Shown: positions 49,801 through 61,428 of the stretch, piece after piece | Numbering within the stretch: position 1 is the stretch's first letter | How the letters are laid out: each line of letters opens with the position of its first letter | Origin: Ascidia mentula | Taxonomy: Eukaryota; Chordata; Ascidiacea; Phlebobranchia; Ascidiidae | Assembly (NCBI GenBank): GCA_947561715.1 | Contig: OX387203.1 | Location: forward strand, 19,282,001 to 19,346,000 | Length of the DNA stretch: 64,000 nucleotides | Direction of reading: 5' to 3' | Notes under the pieces: model-generated | What the model was told of the DNA's origin: nothing | Seen by the model: only the letters and a program-made list of their open reading frames with translations | Database searches by the model: none | Made by a program: the position numbers and the translations under genes

Positions 49801-52800
49801 TGGCCAAGGTACACTGGTGCGCAAGCCCACAACTTGTCAGGCAACCTTCACTTATACGCAGGGAGCCTATACCACTATAATCACCGTTTACAAAAATTCA
49901 TGGTAGTTGTCACAAAAATTCAAGGGTTAACAATATGCTATTCACAAACCCACATGTCTTTTCGCGACCACGACTGTTCCGTGTTCTTCTCCGCTGGGCC
50001 GTCTTGCACCCAATTGACCAACTTTCTTGAACGACATGTTTAGCGTAGAAGTAATTTAACCCCATACGTTCCGATTAACGACTTGAAATTTCACAATTCC
50101 CTTTACGTGGGCGCGCGCGCGCTCAGAGCAATAGAGGATTTGTAGAAACATCATCGGAGAGAACCTCATGTTTAACGTAGAAGTAATTTAACCCCATACG
50201 TTCCACATGGCGTGTGAACACGTTCCGATTAACGACTTGAAAATACGCAATTCCCTTTACGTGGGCGACCGGTTTTTTCCAGAAAGTGCCATTACAGATT
50301 GACCGCAAAATACAATTTTTAATTTCCCTACTTCGCGTTGGCAGTGACGATCGCGCGCACAGCAGCAGTCGCCTTGCAAGATATGCCCCAGTGACGTCAT
50401 ATCTTCGTCAAATAGCTTACGATGCGTTTCGCACGATTTCGCAGGATATGGTATTTTTCAAATAGAAAACAAAATTCGATTCGAAGCGGACCGAATTGTA
50501 CCCGATCACGGGATGTTTTGCAGGTGCGACAGAAAATCACTTTGCAGTGTTTTGTATGGATGTGTGACCAGTTCTGAGCGCCTGGTTTACTTTGGCTTCT
50601 ACTAGGGGGAAGCGATTAAAGCGATCACGCATCAGCCGCGCCGCTTTGTCCTGTATTGAACCTATAGGTAACCCATAAAGCGGTCTACCAGCTCTTGCGG
50701 TTGACCTGTTGTGACGAAACATTCCCCTTGCTTGAATCCAGGTAAATCGCTGCACACGGCAACGCTGAGAGGAATGCATTCCGTTTTATCAGCCTCGAAG
50801 TCATAGCAAATCATAAATGGATAAAAGCGCTGTAGTGGTGATACGTTAATGCCGCACAGTTGCAAGCGTTCGAAAATCAATGACGTCACAAGTCCAATTC
50901 GGGCTAAGTGCGAATTGCGGACCAGCGTAAGCTGTCTGCTGGCGGTTGTTCGCCGGAAACATATAATTGTCGGTTCGAACCGCCGCCTGTTTGCAAACAT
51001 CTGCCAATGAGAAACCATGTCATTCAATTGCACGTCAGAGCTGACTTTATAAACGCACCTACTTTCATCGTTGATCACTGGTAAATTTTGCTGGCTAGTG
51101 TGTTGGGTTCGCCTGCGCAAGAATCTGTTTTACAAACGAGATCTTTTATTGGTCGGGAAAATACACTTAATCCTCATTAACCGCTAATGTACGCGTTGTA
51201 ACTCCCCGTTCGCCCGGCGCCACTGGATCGGCGCACTCCGGTGCGTTGAGAATGCCGAAGTCACGCAAGATCTCATCAATGACATTCGACCCGGCGTACG
51301 TTGAATCGATTGTGTTAAGATCACTGCAAAATTCACGGTTCTCTATCGCGATATACACGAACGTATCGCGCGATTATCTTGTGTTTTTTGAAATGACTGA
51401 AGTAAATCAAAATAACCGAGATCTTCAAGGGGCTGTTGTATTTCACTCGAGTATGCGGGGTTGGACGACATTGCACGAAATTGCCTTACTGTAGTCTTGT
51501 TTGCCGGTCGCGAGCGTGTTTTGCAAAGCAGGCGGAGATTTTGGAGTTCTGCGATAAATGCAATGACAACATTTAAATGTAGTGAATAGGGAAAGTGTGT
51601 TGTCCGACGTCGAAGTCACGCTAAGTTAATGGAAAACATCTCTGTGCCGGGGTCATTAGACAACTCGAGAGCTTTACCTCGTTGGAATTTGACAATAAGT
51701 GTCGGTACCCGGTGTCGCACTGGCAGGCGCCAACGACAGCCACAGTTATCGCAAATCGCTCACCGGTTACATTCATTTTTATGTGATATGACCTGATCGG
51801 TTTTGGCAAAATGAAATCTGCAACGAAATTTTACACGCATGTTTTTTGCAAGACTGGAAAACAGAGAGTACCTGTGGGTGTCTCCGTAAGACAATTCAAC
51901 ATTCAACATACATACGTAGGAAACGGAAAGAGTACTCTTTCCTGTCTCCCAATCGGAAAGAGAATCTCAGAGACAGGAAGGAAGTCTCTGAGATTCTCCC
52001 CTCTGTCACCTATATACTACTTTCGTAAATCTCTATTAAGGATCAGATTAGTTAATCCTGATCCGTATTCATACACCCCGATTAAATCTGATCGTTGATC
52101 AGTAAGACGCGTGTTGACTAAAGAAGGTGAATCAAACGATTTGTCGGTAATTTTAGAAAAAATAAACTCCCAGTTTACTTCATTGCGCCTCATAGCGTTA
52201 GGTTCTCCGCGACGGTAACAACAAGGTCATAAAAAAGATCATAAACAAGGTCAAAGGTTTTGTTTACTTACTTGAGCGTTGATGGAATTATTTGTGGCTT
52301 GTTTTGAAAACAGTTGGCAGTATATTTTATTTTTTTTGTTATATGCAACTATATTTCTGACATTGCCGGAATATCACTTGGCAATATTGCATTATTTTTT
52401 TGCATTAACTATTACAGGGTCATTTTGCTTCGAAATGTAGCATTTTGTCTCTAATCAAACATAAAACGAAATCAACAGTTTTCCAAAACAAACTATTGGT
52501 TTTGCTAATCACAAAATATATTGACAACATAATAAATAAAAAACGATATTTATAATAAACAATAAAAAGGCATTGGAGACCAAATAATTTAATGGAGACT
52601 TGTTTGGAGAAGTAAGAACAAGCATGGCTCTTCACAGTGTTGCAATTCTACCTTGTCATACCATAGAGGGAAATAATTTTGCGTTGTCATTTTATGGTGG
52701 TAGAAATCTCGTTATAGCACAGAATACAACATGGTTAGTGTATTCAGTTCACACCTCACCAGTTGTTTTATGTCTTGCTTAGATTTCTATGAAAAAGTGG

Positions 52801-55800
52801 CTTTGGTGTCTAAGGTACAAGTAAATACAATGCATTAATTGCTTGGATCACAGAAAAAATTTTCCAAAAATTGTTCAATCTCTCTCAAAATTTAAAATAT
52901 ATCGATTGTTTGTTTGTTTTTTGTCATACAAATTACTTTGTGTCTAAATTGTAACACATGTTTTTTAACAGCTAGTGAAACCACCAGCACTGCTGCAGAT
53001 GAACTTAAGGCATCCAGAATATCTCAAATTGATGGTAAAGCTCAAGGACAAGGTAGAGTATTTAAATTCTACCCTAGCCTACACACACGTACATGTTATA
53101 CACTGTGTCAGTAATTTACAGCCAAAGTACATTATGTTCATGCCACAAACTTCAGTTAATATTAACCCCATATGTAGACATCATACAATATTTGTGCCAT
53201 TGTTGTTTTACATCAACACAAACTGTGGTTTAATTTGTGTTAAGTAAGTGGTAAATATGTGGCGACTCTGGATAAACTGTGGCTTGAATTAGAAATAATG
53301 TTTTTTTCACAGGTGGAGGAACCGCCAGTGCTGCTACAGATGAGCTTATGGCAACCCAAGGTAAAAGGTTTATTCTCCCCTAATATTGCTTTTCCTAGAC
53401 ATTAATTTGTTGACAGTTTCAAAAAATCAATTTAGCAGAAATTGAGTAAAAACAGATAAAAACACCTTAGTTTTATCGTCTGGTTTAGAACATATGTTAT
53501 ATTTAAATATGTTTTGCCCTTCCACCTTATTCCAGTTCTTATACAGAACAATCAAGAGGAACTAAAAGGCGTCTTCCAATGGATTCAAAAATTCAACCAA
53601 AACGTCGAAAAAAAGGTTTGTTTCCCACATAGTTAAGGTTACCACCCTTTCGCAAAGAATATATGATGCATTAAATTCTATTTCCCAGTTTCTGAAAATC
53701 TCAATTAGCTCCGCTACATCTATGTCTCAAAGTGATTTGTTTACTTCATTGCGCCTCATAGCGTTAGGTTCTCCGCGACGGTAACAACAAGGTCATAAAA
53801 AAGATCATAAACAAGGTCAAAGGCTTTGTTTACTTACTTGGGCGTTGATGGAATTATTTGTGGCTTGTTTTGAAAACAGTTGGCAGTATATTTTATTTTT
53901 TTTGTTATATGCAACTATATTTCTGACATTGCCGGAATATCACTTGGCAATATTGCATTATTTTTTTGCATTAACTATTACAGGGTCATTTTGCTTCGAA
54001 ATGTAGCATTTTGTCTCTAATCAAACATAAAACGAAATCAACAGTTTTCCAAAACAAACTATTGGTTTTGCTAATCACAAACTATATTGACAACATAATA
54101 AATAAAAAACGATATTTATAATAAACAATAAAAAGGCATTGGAGACCAAATAATTTAATGGAGACTTGTTTGGAGAAGTAAGAACAAGCATGGCTCTTCA
54201 CAGTGTTGCAATTCTACCTTGTCATACTATAGAGGGAAATACTTTTGCGTTGTCATTTTATGGTGGTAGAAATCTCGTTATAGCACAGAATACAACATGG
54301 TTAGTATATTCAGTTCACACCTCACCAGTGGTTTTATGTCTTGCTTAGATTTCTATGAAAAAGTGGCTTTGGTGTCTAAGGTACAAGTAAATACAATGCA
54401 TTAATTGCTTGGATCACAGATAAATTTTTCCAAAAATTGTTCAATCTCTCTCAAAATTTAAAATATATCGATTGTTTGTTTTCGTAATACAGATTACTTC
54501 GAATCTTAATTGTAACACATGTTTTTTAACAGCGAGTGAAACCACCAGCACTGCTGTAGATGAACTTGAGGCATCCAGAATATCTCAAATTGGTGGTAAA
54601 GCTCAAGGACAGGGTAGAGTATTTAAATTCTGCCCTAAACACACATGTTATACACTGTGAAAGTAATTTACAGCCAAAGTACATTATGTTCATGCCACAA
54701 ACTTCAGTTAATATTAACCCCATATGTAGACATCATACAATATTTGTGCCATTGTTGTTTTACATCAACACAAACTGTGGTTTAATTTGTGTTAAGTAAG
54801 TGGTAAATATGTGGCGACTCTGGATAAACTGTGGCTTGAATTAGAAATAATGTTTTTTTCACAGGTGGAGGAACCGCCAGTGCTGCTACAGATGAGTTTA
54901 TGGCAACCCAAGGTAAAAGGTTTATTCTCCCCTAATATTGCTTTTCCTAGACATTAATTTGTTGACAGTTTCAAAAAATCAATTTAGCAGAAATTGAGTA
55001 AAAACAGATAAAAACACCTTAGTTTTATCGTCTGGTTTAGAACATATGTTATATTTAAATATGTTTTGCCCTTCCACCTTATTCCAGTTCTTATACAGAA
55101 CAATCAAGAGGAACTAAAAGGCGTCTTGCAATGGATTTAAAAATTCAACCAAAACGTCGAAAAAAAGGTTTGTTTTCTATGTAGTTAAGGTTACCACCCT
55201 TTCGCAAAGAATATATGATGCATTAAATTCTATTTCCCAGTTTCTGAAAATCTCAATTAGCTCCGCTACATCTATGTCTCAAAGTGATTTCTTTACTTCA
55301 TTGCGCCTCATAGCGTTAGGTTCTCCGCGACGGTAACAACAAGGTCATAAAAAAGATCATAAACAAGGTCAAAGGTTTTGTTTACTTACTTGAGCGTTGA
55401 TGGAATTATTTGTGGCTTGTTTTGAAAACAGTTGGCAGTATATTTTATTTTTTTTGTTATATGCAACTATATTTCTGACATTGCCGGAATATCACTTGGC
55501 AATATTGCATTATTTTTTTGCATTAACTATTACAGGGTCATTTTGCTTCGAAATGTAGCATTTTGTCTCTAATCAAACATAAAACGAAATCAACAGTTTT
55601 CCAAAACAAACTATTGGTTTTGCTAATCACAAACTATATTGACAACATAATAAATAAAAAACGATATTTATAATAAACAATAAAAAGGCATTGGAGACCA
55701 AATAATTTAATGGAGACTTGTTTGGAGAAGTAAGAACAAGCATGGCTCTTCACAGTGTTGCAATTCTACCTTGTCATACTATAGAGGGAAATACTTTTGC

Positions 55801-58482
55801 GTTGTCATTTTATGGTGGTAGAAATCTCGTTATAGCACAGAATACAACATGGTTAGTGTATTCAGTTCACACCTCACCAGTGGTTTTATGTCTTGCTTAG
55901 ATTTCTATGAAAAAGTGGCTTTGGTGTCTAAGGTACAAGTAAATACAATGCATTAATTGCTTGGATCACAGATAAATTTTTCCAAAAATTGTTTAATCTC
56001 TCTCAAAATTTAAAATATATCGATTGTTTGTTTGTTTTCGTAATACAGATTACTTCGAATCTTAATTGTAACACATGTTTTTTTAAAAGCTAATGAAACC
56101 ACCAGCACTGCTGCAGATGAACTGAAGGCATCCAGAATATCTCAAATTGATGGTAAAGCTCAAGGACAAGGTAGAGTATTTAAATTCTACCCTAGCCTAC
56201 ACACACGTACATGTTATACACTGTGTCAGTAATTTACAGCCAAAGTACATTATGTTCATGCCACAAACTTCAGTTAATATTAACCCCATATGTAGACATC
56301 ATACAATATTTGTGCCATTGTTGTTTTACATCAACACAAACTGTGGTTTAATTTGTGTTAAGTAAGTGGTAAATATGTGGCGACTCTGGATAAACTATGG
56401 CTTGAATTAGAAATAATGTTTTTTTCACAGGTGGAGGAACCGCCAGTGCTGCTACAGATGAGCTTATGGCAACCCAAGGTAGAAGGTTTATTCTCCCCTA
56501 ATATTGCTTTTCCTAGACATTAATTTGTTGACAGTTTCAAAAAATCAATTTAGCAGAAATTGAGTAAAAACAGATAAAAACACCTTAGTTTTATCGTCTG
56601 GTTTAGAACATATGTTATATTTAAATATGTTTTGCCCTTCCACCTTATTCCAGTTCTTATACAGAACAATCAAGAGGAACTAAAAGACGTCTTGCAATGG
56701 ATTTAAAAATTCAACCAAAACTTTCAAGAAAAGGTTTGTTTCCCACATAGTTAAGGTTACCACCCTTTCGCAAAGAATATATGATGCATTAAATTCTACT
56801 TCCCAGTTTCTGAAAATCTCAATTAGCTCCGCTACATCTATGTCTAAAAGTGTTTGTAAACAAGAACAAGGTCATAATCAAAAAAGAAAATTAATTATTT
56901 ACTTTACTTCAATAACAACCTTCTCTTTTCTTTCACAAAATATTTTGCTCTGATTACTATGTCCAATGAAGTAACTAGAGAAAATAACAAAGTTATATGT
57001 GAACGTTGCTACCCTTAATCTACGGGATTGTTTTCCTGACTTGTTAAACTTGTCTGTCCTATGTCAGGCATTACCTTCCAGTCAGTTAGTTGGTCGTCGC
57101 CATGTACTGATGATGAGTACTGGTGTAATGGAAACATTTTATTTCTCCTAAATATCAGCACCATATTAAGCTTTCACATATAAACCATCTACGATCAAAA
57201 GTATCTGTTCGAAGGGGGTTAGAGGTTAAATTTAATGAACGCAGAACGGAAGACCAAATGTCTGTGCGCCAAATATTACTACTACTGCAAAGTTACTAGT
57301 GGTAAATAGTGGATAAATAATCACAAAGTGTTGTATTGTGACCTTCAACTGCTTACTGCAAGTTATATGAGTGGAAAATGCACAAGGGTAATTATTTCTT
57401 ACATTGAAATACCTCTATTTTTATCGCTACTATTTTTATCGCAAATGTTGGTCTTGTTTGTTTTTTAGTCGAACGTGGGGAAAAGTTGTTAAAAAAACTT
57501 TCCGAATTCTTCCAAAAAGAAGAAAAATATGACGCTGTAAGTGGATTTTTACCGGTTGTAGAAGGACCAAAGTTACAAGGTTAGTGTTCATTTCCAGTTT
57601 GATGCGTGATTGAAAATATAACTGTTACGTCACACTTGATTTTATGACGTAACACTATCACTGTCGCTATAGAATTAAAAGTGAACAAAATGTTTTTAGT
57701 TTGAGTTGAAAGTTTTGACGGAAGGATATTTTTGTCGGATCCTCCATGTTTGTTTTAATAAACTTGTTCCTGTTTCAGATTTCCTCGTGGATTTACAGGA
57801 AGTTGACGAAATATCCAGGGATAAAATCGCCCTCTCTTGTCCTTGGTTGTTGAGTTTAGGCGTAATCCCACTGACGATTTCGGATGTTTTCGCTCTCGCG
57901 GATTTCCTCCCTCGGATTCGAAAACCCGGTTTGGGGCTGTGTTTGGAGCAATGCGAACTTAATTCGGAAACCTTCAACATTATTTGTGAAGCGATTCTGA
58001 AGATGGAATACAAGGTTTGTTTGTGAATAAATGTTTTCCGAAATACTTTCATAAAACTTCACTTTTTGTTAAAAAATAAAACATGAAGTTAATTTTAATG
58101 CGGTTTTAAGTAAAAAATTTTTTAAGTTTGAAACCAAGATTTCCGACCAATCTTTATATTTTAAATAGTTGGAAGATCTCGAACTGGGTCACAACAATTT
58201 TGGAGAAATCGGTGTTGAAAATATTTGTCGGATTCTCCATAAAGTGGATAAGAGGTTGGGTCTGCTTTATTGCAGAATCGGTTTCGAATCTATTCGAGTC
58301 CTTTGGAAGAAAATCGGGACACTGGAAAATCCGGTAAGTATTCTGTTTAATTAAAGTAAAAACATTTTGTTGATTTAATGAAATTAAAAGTTTTGTTAAT
58401 TTTGCAGCCGAAAGTTGAGGGTTTGGATGATCGGAGGACATCAGTTCTCTCATCCGATGAAGACTCCAGTGGTCCGAATTAA
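43828..58482 (+). CDS. NACHT-LRR (NLR-like) protein, 19 exons, 962 residues
   Basis: Exons: 43828-43878, 44310-44400, 46558-47886, 47966-48058, 48253-48354, 48579-48674, 52972-53034, 53313-53360, 53547-53615, 54533-54595, 54865-54912, 55099-55167, 56090-56152, 56431-56478, 56665-56733, 57469-57579, 57779-58014, 58169-58333, 58408-58482. All introns are GT-AG and every junction keeps phase, giving 2889 nt with a single terminal stop. Residues 1-47 are a polar N-terminus. The NACHT domain spans about 130-460, with Walker A GPAGCGKTT near 146-154, Walker B CAIVCDGLDQ near 222-226, the arginine-bearing FTSRPHS, NPLLLQF and the helical FYYMHQMLQEYYAAYY. Then come a Ser/Thr-rich linker (491-587), three NLS-bearing cassettes (588-767), and RI-type LRRs (about 840-935). 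The family acts as cytosolic innate sensors; a nuclear role is inferred only from the basic motifs. The exon 4 donor (GTCAGT) is the weakest junction. An alternative start MPPI at 46509 would replace exons 1-2. Confidence 0.85.
44565..44640 (+). mobile_element. tRNA-derived SINE-like sequence in intron 2
   Basis: GGCCGTAGCTTATTGGTT carries an A-box-like core, and GGTGTTCAAACC about 40 nt downstream matches the B-box. The spacing fits a tRNA-derived Pol III promoter, but no cloverleaf closes. A short A-rich stretch follows. Confidence 0.4.
45973..46310. mobile_element. MITE with CGGCATGATGAG inverted ends in intron 2
   Basis: The left end GGGACGGCATGATGAG and the right end (GGGGCGGCATGATGAG on the minus strand) are inverted copies. 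The inner arms (CCTCG...GTTAA...CGAGCTC) also pair, so the terminal repeats extend about 45 bp with mismatches. The element is about 340 bp, with no coding content and no clear target duplication. Confidence 0.6.
46558..47886 (+). CDS. NACHT-domain exon of the NLR-like gene
   Basis: This one 1329-nt exon holds the whole NTPase module. The P-loop is encoded at about 46851-46877 and Walker B at about 47079. The region after Walker B has the usual STAND order: a short TSRP sensor segment, an NPLLL helix, a winged-helix-like part containing KMAYNGMKRKTVMFTQADL, and a conserved HQMLQEYYAA helix before the donor. The acceptor TGATTTTTCAG matches the phase of the preceding exon (CAACAAG|). The open frame extends 49 nt upstream to an ATG, and LKSLRDFSDEKLQQ there looks like a death-fold helix, so a second promoter or isoform is possible. 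Confidence 0.9.
48690..51600. mobile_element. Polinton/Maverick fossil within intron 6 of the NLR-like gene
   Basis: Three kinds of Polinton parts are recognisable. Plus strand: a structural protein of the F54H12.2-like kind, as two partial tandem copies (about 48695-48880 and 49015-49440, marked by NPFEFKH.NINHLSLHVGGR and later FDLRRSGSVRLDERFEMALA and YDNIVEVD). Plus strand: an adenain-like maturation protease piece (about 49400-49715, VFRGVYARDELA then LYIVNSDLSFRPGAHSLVFF). Minus strand: the start of a protein-primed family B DNA polymerase (about 51120-50660, PFMICYDFEADKTECIPLSV). No integrase or terminal repeats were found. The element is broken, with many breaks, rearranged, and looks old. 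Confidence 0.8.
49704..49776 (-). tRNA. tRNA-like pseudogene, anticodon loop reads GGT
   Basis: On the minus strand, TAGCTCAGTTGG matches the A-box, the D-arm GCTC...GAGC pairs, and the anticodon arm TGGGC-CTGGTTA-GCCCA is perfect, reading GGT (Thr codon ACC). The B-box region (GAATTCAAACC) has a mispaired T-stem base, and the acceptor arms do not pair. It is therefore a tRNA pseudogene or a tRNA-derived SINE head, lying inside the Polinton fossil. Confidence 0.5.
51925..52105. repeat. Cluster of strong palindromes and hairpins in intron 6
   Basis: GGAAAGAGTACTCTTTCC (51925-51942) is a perfect 18-bp palindrome. GAGAATCTCAGAGAC (51960-51974) and GTCTCTGAGATTCTC (51984-51998) are perfect 15-bp inverted arms with a 9-nt loop. 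About 40 bp further on, GGATCAGATTA and TAATCCTGATCC form another imperfect inverted repeat, followed by TGATCGTTGATCAG. Confidence 0.85.
52174..56844 (+). repeat. Tandem triplication of a 1.55-kb block with three exons
   Basis: The marker TTTACTTCATTGCGCCTCAT occurs at 52174, 53740 and 55292; units are 1566, 1552 and about 1552 bp and nearly identical, introns included. Each carries three exons of 63, 48 and 69 nt, all starting and ending in phase 1, so each unit adds 60 residues without disturbing the frame. In each unit the first two exons encode related peptides (STAADELKAS and SAATDELMAT). The third encodes a basic segment: KRRLPMDSKIQPKRRKK in unit 1, KRRLAMDLKIQPKRRKK in unit 2, KRRLAMDLKIQPKLSRK in unit 3. 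Confidence 0.92.
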
Positions 58483-58546
58483 ATCAAAACACGGTTTCCC
58501 TATATTCATTTTGTGTTTTTATGAAGAACTGAAAGATTTTATTGTA

Positions 58547-58552
58547 AATAAA
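58547..58552 (+). terminator. AATAAA poly(A) signal of the NLR-like gene
   Basis: AATAAA 65 nt after the TAA at 58480-58482, the usual place for a short 3' UTR. Confidence 0.7.
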
Positions 58553-58949
58553 ATTGTGATTAAATTTATAAAGTGAAATATGTCTGGAGCAGAAAGTGAG
58601 TTTTCCGACATATTTTGGTTTTCAGAAAAAAAATAGCAGGGATATTTTAGGACCTAGTTGGGTATTCAATTGGAGAAATCTTGTTTTCAAGGCCCTCAGC
58701 TGTAATGCATCTAGCGACTGTTCCGGTTGTTTCCCAATGACCGTTGATGGGTCTTGTGACTTACATAGGAACCTAAAATTCTTCAAAGTTTAAAAAAAAA
58801 TTTTGCTCCTGGATGAGACTGTACAGAGCAAGGATTTGTTGGGCTTCCTGGAAGATCATATGACCAACAGGAGGGTATACCCAGCCCTGGGCTTTGACAC
58901 TTTTTCAGCAAGTAAATTTGATGCTATTGCAAAGAGTTGGAATTTACAA
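58553..58949. other. Spacer after the NLR-like gene, no gene seen
   Basis: One unsupported plus-strand open frame (58596-58793) and a stretch of moderate complexity leading into a repeat relic. Nothing recognisable. Confidence 0.4.
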
Positions 58950-59478
58950 AAAATTCAAATGAGTGGGTAGTTGAACGATTCATTTTTCTGCAAAATCCAG
59001 TTCCATTTTTTGTTGCTTTTTTTGTCAAAATATTGACTGACCAGGAAAGGGGGGATGGGGCAAGTGCCCCCAGGAGGTGGCTAAACCTGTTACAGAGACT
59101 AATTTTAATCAAAATTTGTTGATATGAGATGGATCTTTCATAAAATCACAAATGATTGGACACTTCAACGATTCATTTTTCCACAAATACAGCCTGAATT
59201 TTGTGCTCCATATTCACCATAATTTTCAGCAGCACCCACCATCAAGTAACTACCTGATTGAAATATCCCAAAAACCCCACTAAAACTACCCCAAACACCC
59301 TAAAATTCGCCATGAGAGCGGCACATACATGTGCGTTGATTCAACCGTAAAATTGACATATATGCATCACTCGTTTGCTTTGTGATGTAAAATTTCTATT
59401 GTGACAGAGGTCTACACGGTGGGCATTTCCCAGAACCAAAACTTATTTTCATAGAAATACCAATATGCGTCCTAAAGA
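58950..59478 (-). mobile_element. Diverged relic of the family A element
   Basis: The right part, GGGCATTTCCCAGAACC...TTCATAGAAATACCAATATGCG, parallels the end of the copy at 60782-61428 (GGGCATTTCCCGCGGGC...ACTGATATGCGG). The body is more diverged. Orientation is as in that copy. Confidence 0.5.
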
Positions 59479-59559
59479 ATGGAATGTTATCATGTAGGAA
59501 GTCATCGACCTACTCAGGTTTGCTTGACACATTTTGAGTCCGTTATAACACATAATTTT

Positions 59560-60556
59560 TATGATGTGATCTTCATTCATTATGACATTTGTGAGTGCCA
59601 GATTGGGATGTTTGTTTTTTGGATTTTTTTAGGATTTTTTTTGCGTTGGTAGTTGCACGAACGATCGCAAGGCTTTTTTTCGCATTTTAATGCATTAGCT
59701 GATTATTATTGCGCGAATTATCTTTAAATTTTCGCAAAAGTGGTTATAACCTTCGTGCACGACATTTTCCAGTCTGGTGTGAGTGTGCTGTCTTTCACAG
59801 CATCTATTTTTTTGTTGATTCATGTTTCCAAATCTTTATTTAAGGCTATTTAATCTTGTTTGGTCATAACCAATCAAATATATTTATTTTGTGGCCTAAT
59901 TACTGTATTTATTGCCGCTGAAAGAATTGGTCCATTGCCGGTGGGTGATACCTCATACGAAAGGATTTAAGTACTCACACTGCTGAAAACTGCCGCAACC
60001 AACAATGTATTTCCGGTATGTACTGCACTAGTTTACCGGTACGAGTAGTTCCCAAATGTGTTTGACCATTAAATTTCAATACAAAACACTTTGCAAGGTC
60101 TTGTTGGCCACTTAAATGCTCTTTTTTTATTTCATTTTCACGCTTTTTAGATGACCATGATTTCTTACTATTATGCATGTAACTAATTAGCCTCGAATAT
60201 TGATTAATTGAAACTTTTGTTATGTCATTGAGCATGTGTACAAACAAATGTGTGTTGCCCTGACTGGTTCATGATGTTTCTGTGATATTTATGTAAATAT
60301 TGTAAAACTGTTTAAAATTACAAGCCCTCATAATCATTGTAAAGTAGCATTTACTCGATGCTTTTTTTGAAATTCTGCTTGTTATAAGTGTTGATAATCA
60401 GTTGTGTTTTCTACAGTTGTTACTGACTGCACTTTCCTAAGTAATGTTTTACATTTCACTTTTAATAAAGTCGTTTATCTGTCATCCACCAGGGTGCGCT
60501 GAAGGTTCAAACATCCTTTTACCATGACAACTTCGTGGCGTGTGAGGAGCTCAACC
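59560..60556. repeat. Dispersed repeat family B, short copy
   Basis: It matches both ends of the long copy at 12905-15006 and lacks most of its middle. Shared markers include TAATCTTGTTTGGTCATAAC, TGTTATAAGTGTTGATAATC and GGTGCGCTGAAGGTTCAAAC. The minus-strand open frame 59975-60247 corresponds to the frame at 12984-13418. Confidence 0.75.
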
Positions 60557-60781
60557 ATAGCGCCCTCTATAACAGGCCTGGACACCGGTCGCGCTCGTCA
60601 CTGGTTTCTGTGGTCGTGAGGGACTTGTAGTTGGTTTTTGGCGTGTTATTGCACGGATAATCACATTTAATAGTCTTTGCTGTGTTATTGGTAGGTTGAT
60701 GCGTGTGAAACGTAGGAATGTATTAAATTTACGCTTATTCTGAGTTAGCGAGCGATTTTTTTCACTGCTAAAACTGTTGTA

Positions 60782-61428
60782 TTAAGGCCGCATATCAGTA
60801 CTAAATCCCCAAAATCTAGTTTTGAAGGCTATCAGCATTAATACCCATACTGAGTGATTTGCTTTTTTGCCAACAACATTTCCTGTGTTCAGTGACCCAT
60901 GAAGATCTACTGGTACTATTCATAGAGAAAAAAATTGATTGCAGCTGCATCCGCCAAAACACAGCAAGGATCTGAGGAGCCTCCAGGAGGATCTTTTTTC
61001 CTATAGGATAGCAAAACAGTCCCAGGGGGCAACCAAAGCAACTTTCCTGTGACATTTTTTTTGCCATTGCGTAGAAAAGGGTTAGGGCCAACATTAAATT
61101 GCAAATTGGATGAGGTTTTTGTGATTAATTTTTTGCAAAACCATCTTACATTTTTTTGCAGCCTATTTAGCTAAAATAATGACTGATCGGGGGCCGAAAT
61201 GACCCATAGGGGATGATTAAAGCAACTATCTTGCAACGAATTTTGACCTTACTGCGTAGCCAAGAGGCGGGCCTAACATAAAATCACAAATTAAGGTATA
61301 CTTCTGTAATTCAATTTTGAGCTACATACCCAAACCAGAAAATTGATGTGACGAAACTGCAGGAGTACAAGACGGGCATTTCCCGCGGGCAAAACTATTT
61401 TAATAGAATTACTGATATGCGGTCTTAA
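60782..61428 (-). mobile_element. TTAA-ended element family A, copy 2
   Basis: The left end is TTAAGGCCGCATATCAGTA and the right end mirrors it (ACTGATATGCGGTCTTAA). The internal sequence matches copy 1 (20939-22182) in reverse orientation, without the hAT-like insert. There is no transposase. At 647 bp this is closer to the uninterrupted form. Confidence 0.8.

Noticed and set aside
52600-52782. 60-codon open frame repeated in all three 1.55-kb blocks (also 54166 and 55718)
   Set aside because: Its conservation is explained by the recent block duplication. It has no matching splice sites in the gene's phase and lies in introns.
53535-53615. Longer version of exon 9 using the acceptor at TATTCCAG
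   Set aside because: That acceptor forces a frame with a stop in blocks 2 and 3. The downstream acceptor ATACAG keeps phase 1 and stays open in all three blocks.
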